This document shows positions 50,233-62,934 of a stretch of 64,000 nucleotides of DNA, one piece after another (the stretch's first letter is position 1; the number at the start of each line of letters is the position of its first letter). The notes below the pieces were generated by a model. It worked only from the letters and a program-made list of their open reading frames with translations, was not told the origin of the DNA and ran no database searches. Position numbers and translations under genes: made by a program. Origin of the DNA: Sinohyriopsis cumingii (lineage: Eukaryota; Mollusca; Bivalvia; Unionida; Unionidae); assembly GCA_028554795.2 (NCBI GenBank), contig CM068839.1:14849220-14913219 (forward strand), read 5' to 3'.

Positions 50233-52381
50233 TTATTATCATACAGAGCAGTAAAATAAAGATGGTTGAAATCCTCATAATTGTAACATATCAAGTTATC
50301 AAGAAGAAACAAATGTAGGTCCATTAGTTAATCAGAGGCCATAACTCAATCACAATCATGATGCTGAGTGATTTTATCAATGCAAAGCTGCATACCGTAT
50401 TTGGTCAAATTACAACAGAATAATAAACTTGATGTCTTGCAATGAAAGCAGATGCTTAATTAGAGACCATGTAGTGAGCTTACAATAAAACTTCTCCAAC
50501 ATATTATAATTACCTACCCAAAAAAATAAAATTAAAATCAAATAGATTTAACAGAATTACAATATATCTCTCATGAAAAGATAAGAGACCAACCTGAAAA
50601 AATTTCCAAAAAGAGGGTGAGTTTATTATCATACAAAAACATTCTAGGTACATATCTGTAAAAATGAGGGTAACGCTTATCACCAAGTATGGGCTTATTA
50701 TCTGATTATAAGTTAAACACAGTAATAAGTAAAAAAATAAGTCTGGCAGATTATCTGGGATGATAACTCCAAAAATGATAATGTAAAATACTGCTAATTA
50801 AACTTATCTGACACATTGTAAACATAAAGCTGCACACAAAGTTTTGCTGAATTTCAATTAGAATGAACGGAGTTTGACAATAAATGTGAATGTGTCAAAC
50901 CATTAGGGGTTGTAACTCTGCCAAACGACAACAAATAACTGATATTCAAACTCACTCAAGATTTAAAAGTATCAAACAAAATTTGACGAAAATGGAGTTA
51001 CAATGTCAAAAGTTTTTTTTCTCCATAAAATCCAGAACCATCCATCACATGACATGGAACGCTGAAAAGCAAGCTTAACTCATAATTTTAGACTGCATTC
51101 CAAAACTGATTAAAATCTAACAATAAAGAACAGTTGTGTGCACAAACAAAACTGGGGTAGATGAAGGTACAAGGATTGGACAGTTTCAATAGTCCAATCA
51201 ATATACAAAAATATGAGACTCACATATTCTAATTAAGTAAATCTATACATAATAAAATATCTTTAGTAATAACTTTAAAGCAACTGACTACCAGTAGTTT
51301 TCAATGGACCTATGATAGGATGAAAAAAATTTTAATTGAAATTCAAGACAATAAGTATTTTAAAGAATTATATTTTTCTATTACAGTAAATTCAAAGTAA
51401 TTTGTATTGTTGACATGAAGCTACCTTGATTGCTTTTGCCATGATTGTGAATCTTGACTCTTCAGCTGTGAGGTAAAATTCTGCTAACTCTCCTCTTCAA
51501 ATCACTACATGAATCAGTCTCAGCCACATCTCAGTCAAAACATGCTGAAATAAAATATCTTCCTTAACTCAAGGCAAAAAGATAGAAAGTTAGACAGGTT
51601 ATGTGATCAAGATATCCAAGGTTAATGCTTTTTAAATAATTGAGCATGTATTTGAGTGCTATATTTGTTTGCATCCAGATGAATAGGGCATTTGTTGAAT
51701 GAAGTGATTCCTCATTAGCTCTTTTAATTTCAGCCAATAAATAAGTTTGTGCTTGAAGGAGGTAGCTGCTTCATATTGTTTATCTGGCTTTCGATACATC
51801 TCAAAGAGTCTTTTTAGAAAAACTGGTTCATTTCTGTGATGTTCACAGCTTTTCAGAAACAGACTCATCCAGGATCCCAGCATGCATTTGCATGATGCTA
51901 GTCAATAACAGCAGGAGGTATTTTGAGTCCCAAATTTTAGTTTACAGTAGAAAAGCATTCATCTGGAGAGGAAACATATATAATATTGTTTGCAATTAGA
52001 AACAGAAAAGGTTGCTCTACAAATTCAAAATATTTCAAAGAATTGTATTATTATGATGCAAATTTTAGCACTGATGTGCTTTTATTTCAACACTATATAA
52101 CAACAAAACACAAGACAAAAGATATGTGAATGCCTATCTCCTGGACTTGTCAAAGCCATAGAACTGAATGTCAGCCCCAGGATCTGTACCATCTTCTTAA
52201 CAACTCACAGTTCATCACAATGTGTGCTTTTAAACTAAGTATCGTGAACTGGATTCAGAAACATTTGGTTGCCATGCTAATTTTTGTGAAAATATGTGCA
52301 CAGGAACCACCATGCTAGGCAAGCAGAAATTATCACTCAGATTATGCACCAATTCACTTGATTTCTGTTTAGAGATGCAAA
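50233..52381. other. Long unique AT-rich stretch, no gene seen
   Basis: No exon, RNA gene, tandem array or transposon recognised. Open frames at 50890-51078, 51659-51883 and 52130-52318 have no domain. Confidence 0.5.
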
Positions 52382-52583
52382 ATATATACCATAGTCAAAT
52401 CAAATTGCAAACTGCACAAAGCCAAATCTGCCATCACATAATGCACTGGCAGATCTGGGTCTGTGCAGTTTGTTAGGAGTCAGTATAACAAACAACATAT
52501 ACTCTTGTCTGCAGGTGCATTAGCTATGGTAGATCAGGATATTTGTTGTTTACAGTTTGACATGACTTATAAGTGAGTATGTA
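52382..52583. mobile_element. TIR MITE, family A copy 3
   Basis: Shares 'gcaaactgcac', 'ctggcagatctgggtctgtg', 'tataacaaacaacatatact' and 'gtagatcaggatatttgttg' with copies 1 and 2. The right end 'cttataagtgagtatgta' is preserved. The left end (atatataccatagtcaaatc) is more diverged. A hAT-type element is inserted directly in its right end. Confidence 0.72.
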
Positions 52584-52584
52584 T

Positions 52585-52771
52585 CAGGGGTCAGCAACCT
52601 ATGGCACACATGCCAGAAGGTGGGACATCAAGAGGTTTTGAGTGGCATGCGAAGGGCAGCCCAAAATCTTGATTTTAACAGTGTTACTCTCTTATTGGTG
52701 GCACGCACTTCTTCATTTTGTAATCAATCCAGAAAAAGTGCACGCTATATAAAATAGGTTACCAACCCCTT
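52585..52771. mobile_element. Non-autonomous hAT-type element (MITE)
   Basis: 187-bp element beginning 'caggggtcagcaacctatgg' and ending 'aggttaccaacccctt', imperfect inverted repeats of the CAGGGGTCxGCAACCT type known from hAT transposons. It is flanked by 8-bp near-identical repeats GTATGTAT (52577-52584) and GTATATAT (52772-52779), the hAT target-site length. The last base is T where the left terminus predicts G. Internally 'tggcacacatgccaga' and 'gtggcacgcac' fit the same family. No coding capacity. Confidence 0.78.
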
Positions 52772-53739
52772 GTATATATAGTACTTGAAATCATAATTAC
52801 AAATTCACACCTATGCACCACACAGAGAGAAAATGTTGTTTATCCCTGGATAGAATATACTGAACATATGGATGCATGATTACCTGAGGATATGAAAGAA
52901 ATTTATATAGAATGACACAAATATAATCAAACAGGTTAGAAAATTATAATTCATCCCAAACATTTATGTGTGTGTGTGTGTTTATAAATATTAAACTTAA
53001 AACATTAAAGTACCTTATGAAACTATTATGAATCACTGTGAAAGTGATGAACAAAACAGTTCTCCTTCAATATAACACAGTAGTAGTCAGGGTCCATAAC
53101 TGCTGACCACATTATGCACCAAAACTGCATTAGAGTGAAAACCATGGTATGTACAGAACCACGATACTTTGAGAATAATGTAACATACCAAACCATAGTT
53201 TGAAAGAAACATTCAGAAAGGAAATAAAGATATACATGTATCACCAAGTTTCACCTTGTTTTCTTTCAACCCATACTGTTATTCACTGGTATAATTCTGG
53301 TCATGGCAGTCCCTAGTAGGCATCATGATATATTCAGAATCATCTTTTAGTGAAGTGTGTTATAACGAGGAACAGATGTAGTGTGTGACAAATGTGGATA
53401 GCAAGCAGCCATCTTATCAAAGATATATTTCACCATTTACTGAATAAGTATCACGTTATGTACATATCTGAATTTGTTTCATTGTTAACTTTTTTCAATT
53501 TACATAATAATAAAATATAAATTTATTCAGACAGTGGAGGAAAAAAGACTTTTAGTTTAGTAATTAATCCACAAACAGAGAGAGAGAGTATACCAAATAT
53601 ATAGTCAGTAGTGGACACGATAACTGTCAATTAATAATGGCCTCCAATGTAATAGATGTGCTTCTATTAGCTCTAGTGATCTTTAATATAGTATGCAAAA
53701 CACTTACATTAAATGCCTGACTAGATTCTCCTGAGTCTA
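52772..53739. other. Unique sequence, no gene seen
   Basis: Contains only a short (TG)n at 52968-52981. No exon recognised. Confidence 0.5.
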
Positions 53740-54575
53740 CACTGAGAGTGACCTGTTGGACAGTTCAGTGAGACTACATCGGAGTGACCATCCTATAAAG
53801 TCTGTTTCCAAAAATACAGCTCAGTGAGGCTAAAGAGTGACCATCCTATAAAGTTTGTTTCCAAACATACATCTCAGTCAGGCTAAAGAGTGACCATCCT
53901 ATAAAGTTTGTTTCCAAACATACATCTCAGTCAGGCTAAAGAGTGACCATCCTATAAAAAAAAATTCCAAACATACATCTCAGTCAGCCTAAAAAGCGAC
54001 CATCCTATAAAGTTTGTTTCCAAACATTCAGCTCAGTCAGGCTAAAGAGTGACCATCCTATAAAGTTTGTTTCCAAACATACATCTCAGTCAGGCTAAAG
54101 AGTGACCATCCTATAAAAAAAAAATTCCAAATATACATCTCAGTCAGGCTAGAGAGTGACCATCCTATAAAAAGAAAAATTCCAAATATACATCTCAGTC
54201 AGGCTAAAGAGTGACCATCCTATGAAAAAAATTTCCAAACATACATCTTAGTCAGGCTAAAGAGTGACCATCCTATGAAAAAAAATTCCAAACATACATC
54301 TCAATCAGGCTAAAGAGTGACCATCCTATAAAGTTTGTTTCTAAACATACATCTCAGTCAGGCTAAAGAGTGACCATCCTATAAAGTTTGTTTCCAAACA
54401 TACATCTCAGTCAGGCTATAGAGTGACCATCCTATAAAGTTTCTTTCCAAACATACATCTCAGTCAGGCTAAAGAGTGACCATCCTATAAAGTTTCTTTC
54501 CAAACATACATCTCAGTCAGGCTAAAGAGTGACCATCCTATAAAGTTTCTTTCCAAATATACAACTCAGTGAGAC
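53740..54575. repeat. Minisatellite, about 53-bp unit, about 15 copies
   Basis: Copies of 'agtgaccatcctataaagtt' + 'tgtttccaaacatacatctc' + 'agtcaggctaaag'. A second unit type replaces 'gtttgttt' by a run of A (ataaaaaaaaattcc) and forms its own cluster at about 54100-54300, between standard units. Confidence 0.95.
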
Positions 54576-56139
54576 CAAATTTGGAATTTGATTACTCAAT
54601 TTAGTTATGCCTTTGATTATGATCACAAGGTGCTACTATCATGATGTATTATAACCAAGAAAACAGTGTATCAACCAGGGACAAAGAGTACTGATTTGAA
54701 CTATAAAAAGACTTATTTTAATTATGAAATATCTTTTACGTTTTGTAAATCCATTTATAGAGTCATTTGACAATGCAAATTAAACTTTAGATAATTTTTA
54801 TTAAAACTTAAATTTGGTTACAGCTAAATGTGTACCAACTGCAAAACTTACAATGAGACATTTTCCAATCTGGTATAATAAAAATATGATTGCTGCAGTG
54901 AGAGAAAAGGAGAAAACTTCAAGAGAGTATAAGAAGTGTTTAAACTCCTAACAGTACCATTTCTTTTCAGAAGATTATATAATTTTTTTTTACTTTTTCA
55001 TAAACAAAACCCCTGAATGTTTTTGGAGTTTGTAAAATAAAAGCAGGAAGGCTCACTGTCCCTTCCACAATTACAGAGTGAGTTTGTGTTTCTAAAGACT
55101 CTTAGCAAATATGTTGAATAATGTCTTTAAAGCATTTTTAACTCCAATCCTGTTGATTATTCACTGGATAAACACAGGTGCATTCCATCCATTGACCCAT
55201 ACTGATGTATACAAAATTGAGAGTGAACATAAGGTGAAAAATGTCAATGGTTTTTATAGGTGCTCAGTGGTCACCAGTATACTGTACTAGTTTGCCATAG
55301 TATTTGTTTCCAGTGGTGTGTACCATGGTACTTTTTCACTGTACAGGTACTTCAGTAGTTTCCATCAATAAAGAATCTAGAGAAAGTCCTGAGTAATCTT
55401 GTTATGAATTTAATGATATTAATAGCATATTCTCATTTTTCATGGAAAAATAATGCCCAATTTATTTTACAAACAGTTGTATCTGTCACAAATGAATTTT
55501 GAATATTACAAAGATAATTATATTTACAATCCTTTAGTCACATATTTGACAAGTGTCACATATACCAATGTGTTGTCAAAATGGGATTTTGTGAAATATA
55601 TTTGGGCAAAATTAAACTTTTGGAAAAAGTTTGGATTAAAACAAACAAAATGAAAAGCATGTCTCTGTTTAATTATTTACTAGCTTATGTTACTGTATTG
55701 AATACATGTATTCCTCTTTAGGACTGTGAATAATTCCAATGTTTTCAGGACAGCAGTTGTTTTCTTTCTAAATGTTACATAATTTCTCAAGTCCACTAAA
55801 TATTTTGTTGTTTGTTGAGTGTGCTTTATGTTTAATATGCCCTTTCTGATAAATATCTTGCCCAGATGTTGCCATCCCACTCAAAGCTTCCCTGCCTATT
55901 TTTATCAACATGTTCTCTAATGTCTGGGCAATGTTTATCACATGGTGTCAGCTTGAGTGTAAGCTAAATCATCTCATTATAGTTAGTTTTAGATGATACA
56001 ACAATTATCATACACAAAGTAAATTCATTTAATATAAGGTACTGACCATTTAATTTTGTGGGTGGGGTGGATTAATTCTGCTGTGATTTGTTGGAGCTGA
56101 TATTTTTTTAGAGCTCATGATAATATTTTTTCCAGACAA
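54576..56139. other. Unique AT-rich stretch, no gene seen
   Basis: Neither the plus-strand frame at 55453-55653 nor the minus-strand frame at 55680-55880 shows a known domain. A 'ccatttaattttgtgggtgg' segment near 56045 resembles one near 24385 (accatttaattttctggtca), perhaps a trace of a dispersed repeat. Confidence 0.45.
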
Positions 56140-58240
56140 TATAATGGATATAACATGGTCTTATTTTGCTACAAATCAGAGCAAGATATTTTTCCAGCTA
56201 TTGACCGATTGGAAATTTTAAAAATAAAAAGTGTTAAGCACCTGACACTGCCACTGCAAATGTTTTCAATTATTTTTTTCACCAACATTGCCACAAAGTT
56301 AAAAGAACCAGTAATAAAAAACAACTTCAATGAACTGAAAAAGTTCTGCAGCAGCAAAATTCCTAAGGAGGTGTTTTTCTATCCCACCAGTATCAAAATA
56401 CTTTGTTAAAAAATGTTTCAGTGAACTTGATACCATTAAAGCTACAGGACTTGATCAGATTGGTCCACAACTCATAAAAGCTTCTGCCTCAGCTATTTCT
56501 GATAGCATAACATTCATAATCAATTTAGCTATTGCAACCTCATCTGTGCCCAAAATATGGAAAACTGCAAAACCAATGTCTATTCACACATCTGGTTCTA
56601 AGGATGATGCTGATAATTACTGGCCAATCTCAATACATGTACTACCAGACTTGTCAAAATTGAGTGAAAATCATGTCCATGACTCGATCATGTCATATTT
56701 AACCAAACACTTGCTATTACACCCTAACCAATCAGGCTTTAGACAGACAAATTCCTGTGAGACTGCCTTGATCTCCCTAACTGATAAATGGCTTCAAGCA
56801 CTTGACCAAGGTAGAATAATAGGATCTGTATTTTGTCGATTTCAGGAAAGCTTTCGACATGGTGGATCATGAAATCCTTTTGAAGAAACTGAAAATTTAC
56901 CAATGTGATGAAAGCACAGTTAGATGGTTTACTTCATACTTAAGTGAGAGAACATAACATATTTATATAAATAATGTTCTGTCTGAACCTGGAACAATTA
57001 AATATGGAGTATCACAAGGCTCAATTTGAGGTCCATTATTATTTATATTGTTTATTAATGACCTACCACATTTACTAAGGGACTCAATTTCATCTACATA
57101 TCTCTATGCAGATGACATAACATTCTCAGACATCCAAAACACAAAGCATGAACTGGAAAAAATCTTTACAGGATACCCTAAACAAACTGGACAACTGGTG
57201 CACATGCAATGGCATGGTGGTAAATACTGGTAAAACTAAAATATTTCTTATATCAACACAGCAAAAAAGAACAAATCTTGATCATGATGAACTATGTCTG
57301 ACATGGAAGGATAAAAATTTGCAAATGGTCTGTCATGAAAGACTACTTGTTGTTTTGGTAGATAATAACCTATCATGGACTGAACATACCAAACATATCA
57401 GTGAAAAAAGTCAATTCAAGTTTATGGCTTCTCAGTAGGATAAGACATTTTCTCCCTGAAAGGTACAGAAAACTATTTCATAACATTTACATACAACCCT
57501 ATTTAGACTACTGTAATACATTATGGGGTAATTCAGATGATAAAAACATAGCAATACTAGCACATCTTCAAAAAAGAGCATTTGGGCTAATATCAATCCA
57601 GAAAGAAAGCAAGGAAAATTTAGCTGCCAAGTTAAAAATATTACCTATTAAAGACCTAATCCAGTTACGAAAAGCCAAATTAATTTACAGGAAATCCAAT
57701 AATAGTGCTCCTAAATATTTACAATCCCTATTCTAGTATAGGCTACCTGGCAATACTCCCCACCTGCAATCCATATTTACCAAACAGTACAAAATTCCAA
57801 AACCAAAACCAAATTGATCCTGATGAACTATGTCTGACATGGAAGAACAAAAATTTGCAAATCTTTAACTAAAGTCATTATTATTATTATTATTATTATT
57901 ATTACATGCCCCAGGACATTAAATTGTTGGTCCCTAATATAATTGCAATATACTATGGTACGTATCGCATTATATCATGCAATACTGTGACAAAAAACTT
58001 TCATGGTACCCAGCTCTAGTCAAAAAAAGTTTCCAATACTCTGGAACTCTGGTCTGGAATAGTATTCCAGTTGAGATTAGAAATGCCCACTCTATTTCCT
58101 ATTTCCAAACCCAATATATCCAGTGGTTTCAGAGAAGCAGTTAAAATAAATAAATTTCCTTTGTATGAGGGCCTCAAGGTAGATTAGTTCTTAGCTAATT
58201 GTGTTACCTCTTTAAATAAAGTCATTATTATTATTATTAT
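56140..58240 (+). mobile_element. Degenerate non-LTR retrotransposon (LINE), second family
   Basis: A reverse transcriptase spread over at least four frames. Upstream of the RT: FFTNIATKLKEPV (56270-56320), GLDQIGPQLIKASASAISDS, then DDADNYWPISI. RT: HPNQSGFRQTNSCETALISL (56715-56775), a frameshift in FVDFRKAFDMVDHEILLKKL (~56840-56890), YGVSQGSI*GPLLFILFIND (57005-57062, one stop), YLYADDITF (YADD, ~57095-57120). Downstream: GKTKIFLIST, YIQPYLDYCNTLWGNSDDKN (~57490-57545) and PKYLQSLF (57710-57735). It belongs to a different lineage from the LINE at 48200 judging by sequence. The 3' end 'ctttaaataaagtcatt' + (ATT)n occurs twice (57866-57902 and 58213-58240) because the tail is rearranged; see the duplication entry. 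Confidence 0.85.
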
Positions 58241-58357
58241 TACCTGCCTCAGGACGTTAAATTGTTGGTCCCTAATATAATTGCAATATACTATGGTACA
58301 TATCGCATTATATCATGCAATACTGTGACAAAAAACTTTCATGGTACCCAGCTCTAG
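57903..58357. repeat. 116-bp flanking sequence present twice around a LINE tail
   Basis: The segment 'aggacattaaattgttggtc'...'atggtacccagctctagt' occurs at about 57903-58018 and 58241-58357 with only a few substitutions. Each copy follows an (ATT)n LINE tail. Between them lies the LINE's own final coding part (58021-58150, SFQYSGTLVWNSIPVEIRNA) and 3' UTR. The simplest reading is a tandem duplication of [LINE 3' end + flank], with a large internal deletion in the first copy: 57808-57860 matches 57272-57320 (gatgaactatgtctgacatg) and jumps straight to the tail. Confidence 0.8.
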
Positions 58358-58929
58358 TGGTTTTGATAATATCCCTATTATTCAATTAAGAACATGTGTA
58401 CCTTGTATACAAACATTTTAACATGTTTATAATTCCAGTACTTTTCCTTATGAATTCAGAATGTCCAATGTTAATCAAATTTGTAAATCAGGTGATATAA
58501 ATTTCAATACATAAACCTGGGTTATTGTTCCCAATCCTTGCTGTCCAAAGTGTAGATACACATTCTTATGCCTTCTTCAGGAACTGATTCAGCAATATGA
58601 TTTAACCTGACAAGTAATTCACAAGTTCATAATTTTATATAAACTTCAATCCTGAGATTAACTGGTAATATTTTTAACGGTTTTTCTTGTATTTTTGTGA
58701 CAGATATAAAAATGTTTCTCTAAATGGTCATAGGTTAGACTGGTGTGAGTTCTGGGGTCTATTTTAGGACTCAAGTTACTGCATACAAATGACCTCCCTT
58801 AGATTTAGTACCTCAAAGTGTCTTTTATTTGCCAGTGACAGATGACTGGTACTAACTGCAAACTCCTTCAGTCATGTAAACAGAACATATTAGTGATGTG
58901 AGGAATGGCAGATAAGAGTGAATTTGAAG
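58358..58929. other. Unique sequence, no gene seen
   Basis: AT-rich and unremarkable; no exon or repeat found. Confidence 0.4.
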
Positions 58930-59690
58930 AAGTGTTGTTATGTCAATTTTTCAAACAAGAATATATTTTTTAAAAGCTGTTCGCTTGAGCTATTCAATGG
59001 GTGGTGTGGAGCTAAATGGCAGAAGTTGTGTTTAAGATTTAGGTATAAGACTGACTACTACTCTAAGTTTTAATGTTCATATTTAAGAATAATATACAGA
59101 ATAGAAATGAAAATGATTGGGGGTTTTGAGTGTACTTGCAATGATGCAAAGACTTTGTAAATATATCAGCCAAATGTTTTTTGAATATTTTTTAAGGTGC
59201 AGACTTGAATACTGTTGTGAAATTTGGTCCCCTCATTAATATGTTTAGGCTCAACAAATTGATACAGATCAACTAAAGTTCTGAAATTCATGTTTTTTAT
59301 ACCTGATTTGGATTTTACTGAAGTTGTACGAGGAAATCTGCAAGCACTTTAAAATCACCACAATACAATAGTTCAAAAAGAAATCTTCACTCAAATCTCT
59401 ATTTTACTGTACAAAAATTGAATTTGAACATCAGAAAACAGTCATTAAACACAGTACAAAGTAGTTTTAGTTTAGAAATACATAACATAGATATCATGAC
59501 TAACAATACTGCGCCTTTTAAAAACCTGAATGGACAAATAAAGAGTCTCCTATTTTCTAGTATCTGTAGGTATATAGTTTATGAAATAGATGTAACTCTA
59601 CCTTATAATTTGTAGTTATATGGTATTTTTATTGCTATCATTTTCATCAATGGGCTTATGGGTCTGTAGAACTGAACTGAATAAATACAT
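58930..59690 (+). mobile_element. LINE 3' relic, very decayed
   Basis: Short conserved fragments downstream of a non-LTR RT can be read: KDLGI-like 'DLGI.TDYYSKF' (~59035-59070) and 'LFEYFLRCRLEYCCEIWSPH' across one frameshift (59175-59235). The second matches the usual L-E-Y-C-x-x-x-W-S-P block, followed by QxIDxxQLKF. No RT core is left. The 3' limit is uncertain. Confidence 0.5.
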
Positions 59691-59699
59691 CAAAATGCC

Positions 59700-59830
59700 C
59701 ATGTCTCTGTAGTTCAGTTGGAAGAGTGTCTGGCTAATACTACAAGGGTTGTCTGCCCATGCCAGTGTGTGGCAGCTATGTCAGTATATCCTTGGGCAAG
59801 GTTCTTTCCTCCCATTGCCTCAGTACAAAA
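59700..59830 (+). mobile_element. tRNA-like SINE fragment, family 3
   Basis: Begins 'tctctgtagttcagttggaa' + 'gagtgtctggctaata', a tRNA-type A box, followed by a weak B box and 'tccttgggcaaggttctttc' + 'ctcccattgcctcagt', a string I recall from invertebrate tRNA-derived SINEs. It does not fold as an intact tRNA and has no matching acceptor stem, so it is not a tRNA gene. The 3' end is unclear. Confidence 0.55.
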
Positions 59831-60015
59831 TAACCTTTATGTTATGAATTGCTACAAAGCACCTACAAGCAGACTCTCTTTCTCCTTTAAACCATCTTAC
59901 TAATATCATTTAATAGATCTCAATCAGAATTCATGTATTCTATAATCATTCCTCTCCTTCATCTTCATCATCCTAATTATCACCACTGACATAACCGTCA
60001 TCATCATCATTAAGA

Positions 60016-60057
60016 TTATTATTGTTGTTGTTGTTGTTATTATTATTATTATTGTTA

Positions 60058-60091
<34 letters not shown>

Positions 60092-60101
60092 CATTATTAT
60101 T
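60016..60101. repeat. (ATT)n/(GTT)n microsatellite
   Basis: Run of ATT and GTT triplets into which the next SINE has inserted. Confidence 0.92.
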
Positions 60102-60349
60102 GGGGACCCAAGTGGCCGAGTGGTCTAAAGCACTCTCCATTACAGATCACTGCCATCTCACCTCTGTCTGCATGGGTTCAAGTCTCGGATTCAGCCAATG
60201 TGGATATGTGAGAAAGCTTGCCAGTAGCTTCTCATGGGTCTGTGGTTCTTTCCGGGGTTTTCCCAGGTTCTTCCTCCACCATTAATACTGGCTGCCATGT
60301 ATAGCCTATCGTGTACTGAAAAATGGCGTTAACCCCTACAACAACAACA
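60102..60349 (+). mobile_element. tRNA-derived SINE, family 1 copy 4
   Basis: Plus-strand copy: 'ggggacccaagtggccgagt', 'ggtctaaagcactctccatt', B box 'gggttcaagtctcgg', body, and end 'ggcgttaacccctacaacaa'. Flanks 'attatcattattatt' and 'attaccattattatt' look like a target-site duplication within the triplet microsatellite. Confidence 0.9.
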
Positions 60350-60496
60350 ATTACCATTATTATTATTAGTAGTAGTAGTAGTAGCAGTAATAGTATACCC
60401 CTCACTTGTTTTGCATATGGTTTTGGAAGATTCCATTTTAAACAAATTAAAATGATAGAAATCCAAATGAATACAACACACACTGCAGTTGTTTCT

Positions 60497-60613
60497 GTAT
60501 TTGTTGCACATGATAGGCTTAGCATAACTGGTAGAGGAAGAGTTTGGAGAAAAAAATGGGAATAACCAGTGATGGGTAAAGGTGAGCACTTTAGACCACT
60601 CTACCACCTGGCG
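60497..60613 (-). mobile_element. Eroded, internally deleted SINE family 1 copy
   Basis: Reverse complement retains 'gtggtagagtggtctaaagt' + 'gctcacctttacccatcact' and then 'cttcctctaccagttatgct' + 'aagcctatcatgtg'. The B-box region and much of the body are missing. Confidence 0.6.
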
Positions 60614-61625
60614 ATTCTGTCACTTGGATGCTTCATAATAATAGCTCAACAACCTATAGCATGTTCATTAAGAGCTTATAACTGTATTTTTGTTTTCTAT
60701 TTTCACAAGAAAAAAATAATTTGTGTTTAAAAAGAAACAGACAAACATAGATATTATAGTATTCACCTACTTTCTGTCAGTTTGTACCCTCTACAGATTT
60801 TAAGAACTAAATGCATTAAGGATATAAAAAATGTACTATCCAAGTCATTGCCGAGAGTTTAAAAGATTGGATTGTTCAGTATTATATTTCAGATGAATTT
60901 AAGCCATATCGTTTATTACATTACTTAGTCATTTTATTCATCAATTCAAAATTTCTATCCTGATTGACACCATGGGGTCTCTGACTGTCATTTCAATAGC
61001 ATTTCAAGCCAAACACGGGGATTAACAAATCCACTTGCCTGAGTCCTGGGTCAGACTCAAAACTCAGTTTGGACAAGCTTAAGTGTGCACAGTAATTGCC
61101 AGTGGGAAACTCCAAAATATTGAGAGAGGGATATAAGATACAAGAAACTTGATTTAACTTTAGTAGTCTGGGTCTGTGTGAGCTATTTTACCAATAAGGG
61201 GTCATATTCATTTCCAAATACTTTGTTTTCTGCTAAAAGTTTTACACCTTGCAAGCTAAACACAGTATGTTATTTATTTACTGTTTATATGTAGCACATT
61301 CTTCTGTTACATATCTAGCCACAGTTCCTTTCAGCTATTGTATATGTCATTTCCATCAGTCTCACATTTTCTTACTTACTGCTACGTAAACAATTTAACA
61401 GACAAAAATAAGTTTTCTCAAAACATTCTCAAAAGTCGGATTATCATATATTATGATGCATGTAGCCAACTCAAAAATGATGAGATGACAATTGTATTCA
61501 TGGATAAAATAAAAAATGTTTACAAATCCTTTAGTAAGGAGTATAAATAAATGTACAAACAGTTTAACTTTCATTACCTCTCTTACCTGAAAACATAGAT
61601 ATTTCCGTACCCTTTCTACCTATTC

Positions 61626-61698
<73 letters not shown>

Positions 61699-62861
61699 CT
61701 GCATTCTAATTCTTTCCAATCTATATATCTCAATGTATTATTTGCATATATATTTTTTATTACTTTAATTATCAGCATATGGTTTTAAAGTGCCAGCAAA
61801 GATAAAAAGAAAACAAAAGTTTCAATAAATATAGGCCTGTTCTGTAATGGTTGTAATGTCCCTTGGCTTATTAATTCCCCTAATTTACCCATGATGCTAC
61901 ATTCTTCCAGTGATCAAATCTGTATTGTAATGGCATCAAATAAAGCTGTGAATAAACCCTGTGACCTGGAAAATTTTAGTGTCCAGTCCCTCCAGGCATA
62001 TTTTTGGGACACACTCTCTACATATTGTGTACATGCAGAAATTATGGTTTGTTGTTGTATAATAATAATAGAGAGTAAAACAGACTTTGATTGAAATGAT
62101 TTAGATATGAATTTATAACTTTTTCCCTATTTCAAATATAATTCATGTAATGAGGCAACTCAGATATAAAAAAAAGGTCTGAAAAAGGTGAATGGTATCA
62201 ATACATATATAGAATGATGTTGCAATTGATTATAATTTACTAAATTTGGAATTGCAATTATAATGATCTAATAATCAAATGCATGGCATAATCAACAAGA
62301 AGGGCATATAATTCTTAAAGTTTATACATGTGCGAGAGAATGAGTTGTATAAATGAGCATATGCTACAGTAGTGTGTACACACCTTCGTTGTTAAAAGCA
62401 GTAGGAACCAAGCCACAAAGTTTGTTTATTTCGTTAAGAAAATGAAACAATGAGTATCGAAGTGAGAAAGTGGAATTAAGCTATAATTGTTACCATGAAG
62501 TGTCATTATTTTTGTTATCCATGCAAAAGAGTTATATTTAATGTTAATAAAAGAAAATTGAAGCATCTGTTAAAACTAAAGCTCATCATGAATATTGTGT
62601 AAATTACTCATAATGCTAATGAAAAAATAACACAATATTTCTTCTACATGGACAATACAGCTACCTTTTTTGTTTGATTACTACCTTTTTGTTCTGGTAA
62701 AATTCATTTTTGTTACGACAATTCCCTTTGTTGCGGTAAATCTAGGGACTGGACTTTAATGGAAAATAAGAAACCTGACTGATGTCTGGATTTGCTTATT
62801 ACTTAAGTATTTAAAACTATACAAGATCATTTATTCATTCACCAGTCATATAGTTTTAACA
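60614..62861. other. Long unique stretch with one compound microsatellite
   Basis: (TC)n followed by (TA)n at about 61631-61698. Otherwise no gene, RNA or transposon recognised. Small plus-strand frames at 61338-61550 and 61891-62094 show no domain. Confidence 0.5.
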
Positions 62862-62931
62862 TACATACATACATACATACATACATACATACATACATAC
62901 ACACATACATACTAACATACATACATACATG
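62862..62931. repeat. (ATAC)n microsatellite
   Basis: About 16 tetranucleotide units with a few interruptions. The MYVC-type minus-strand peptide is an artefact. Confidence 0.95.
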
Positions 62932-62934
62932 CAA

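Noticed and set aside
60756..60780. 24-bp minus-strand segment with acceptor and donor and the right phase (GYKLTES) as an upstream microexon
   Set aside because: Too short, with a weak donor (gtgaat) and no independent support; such matches are expected by chance.
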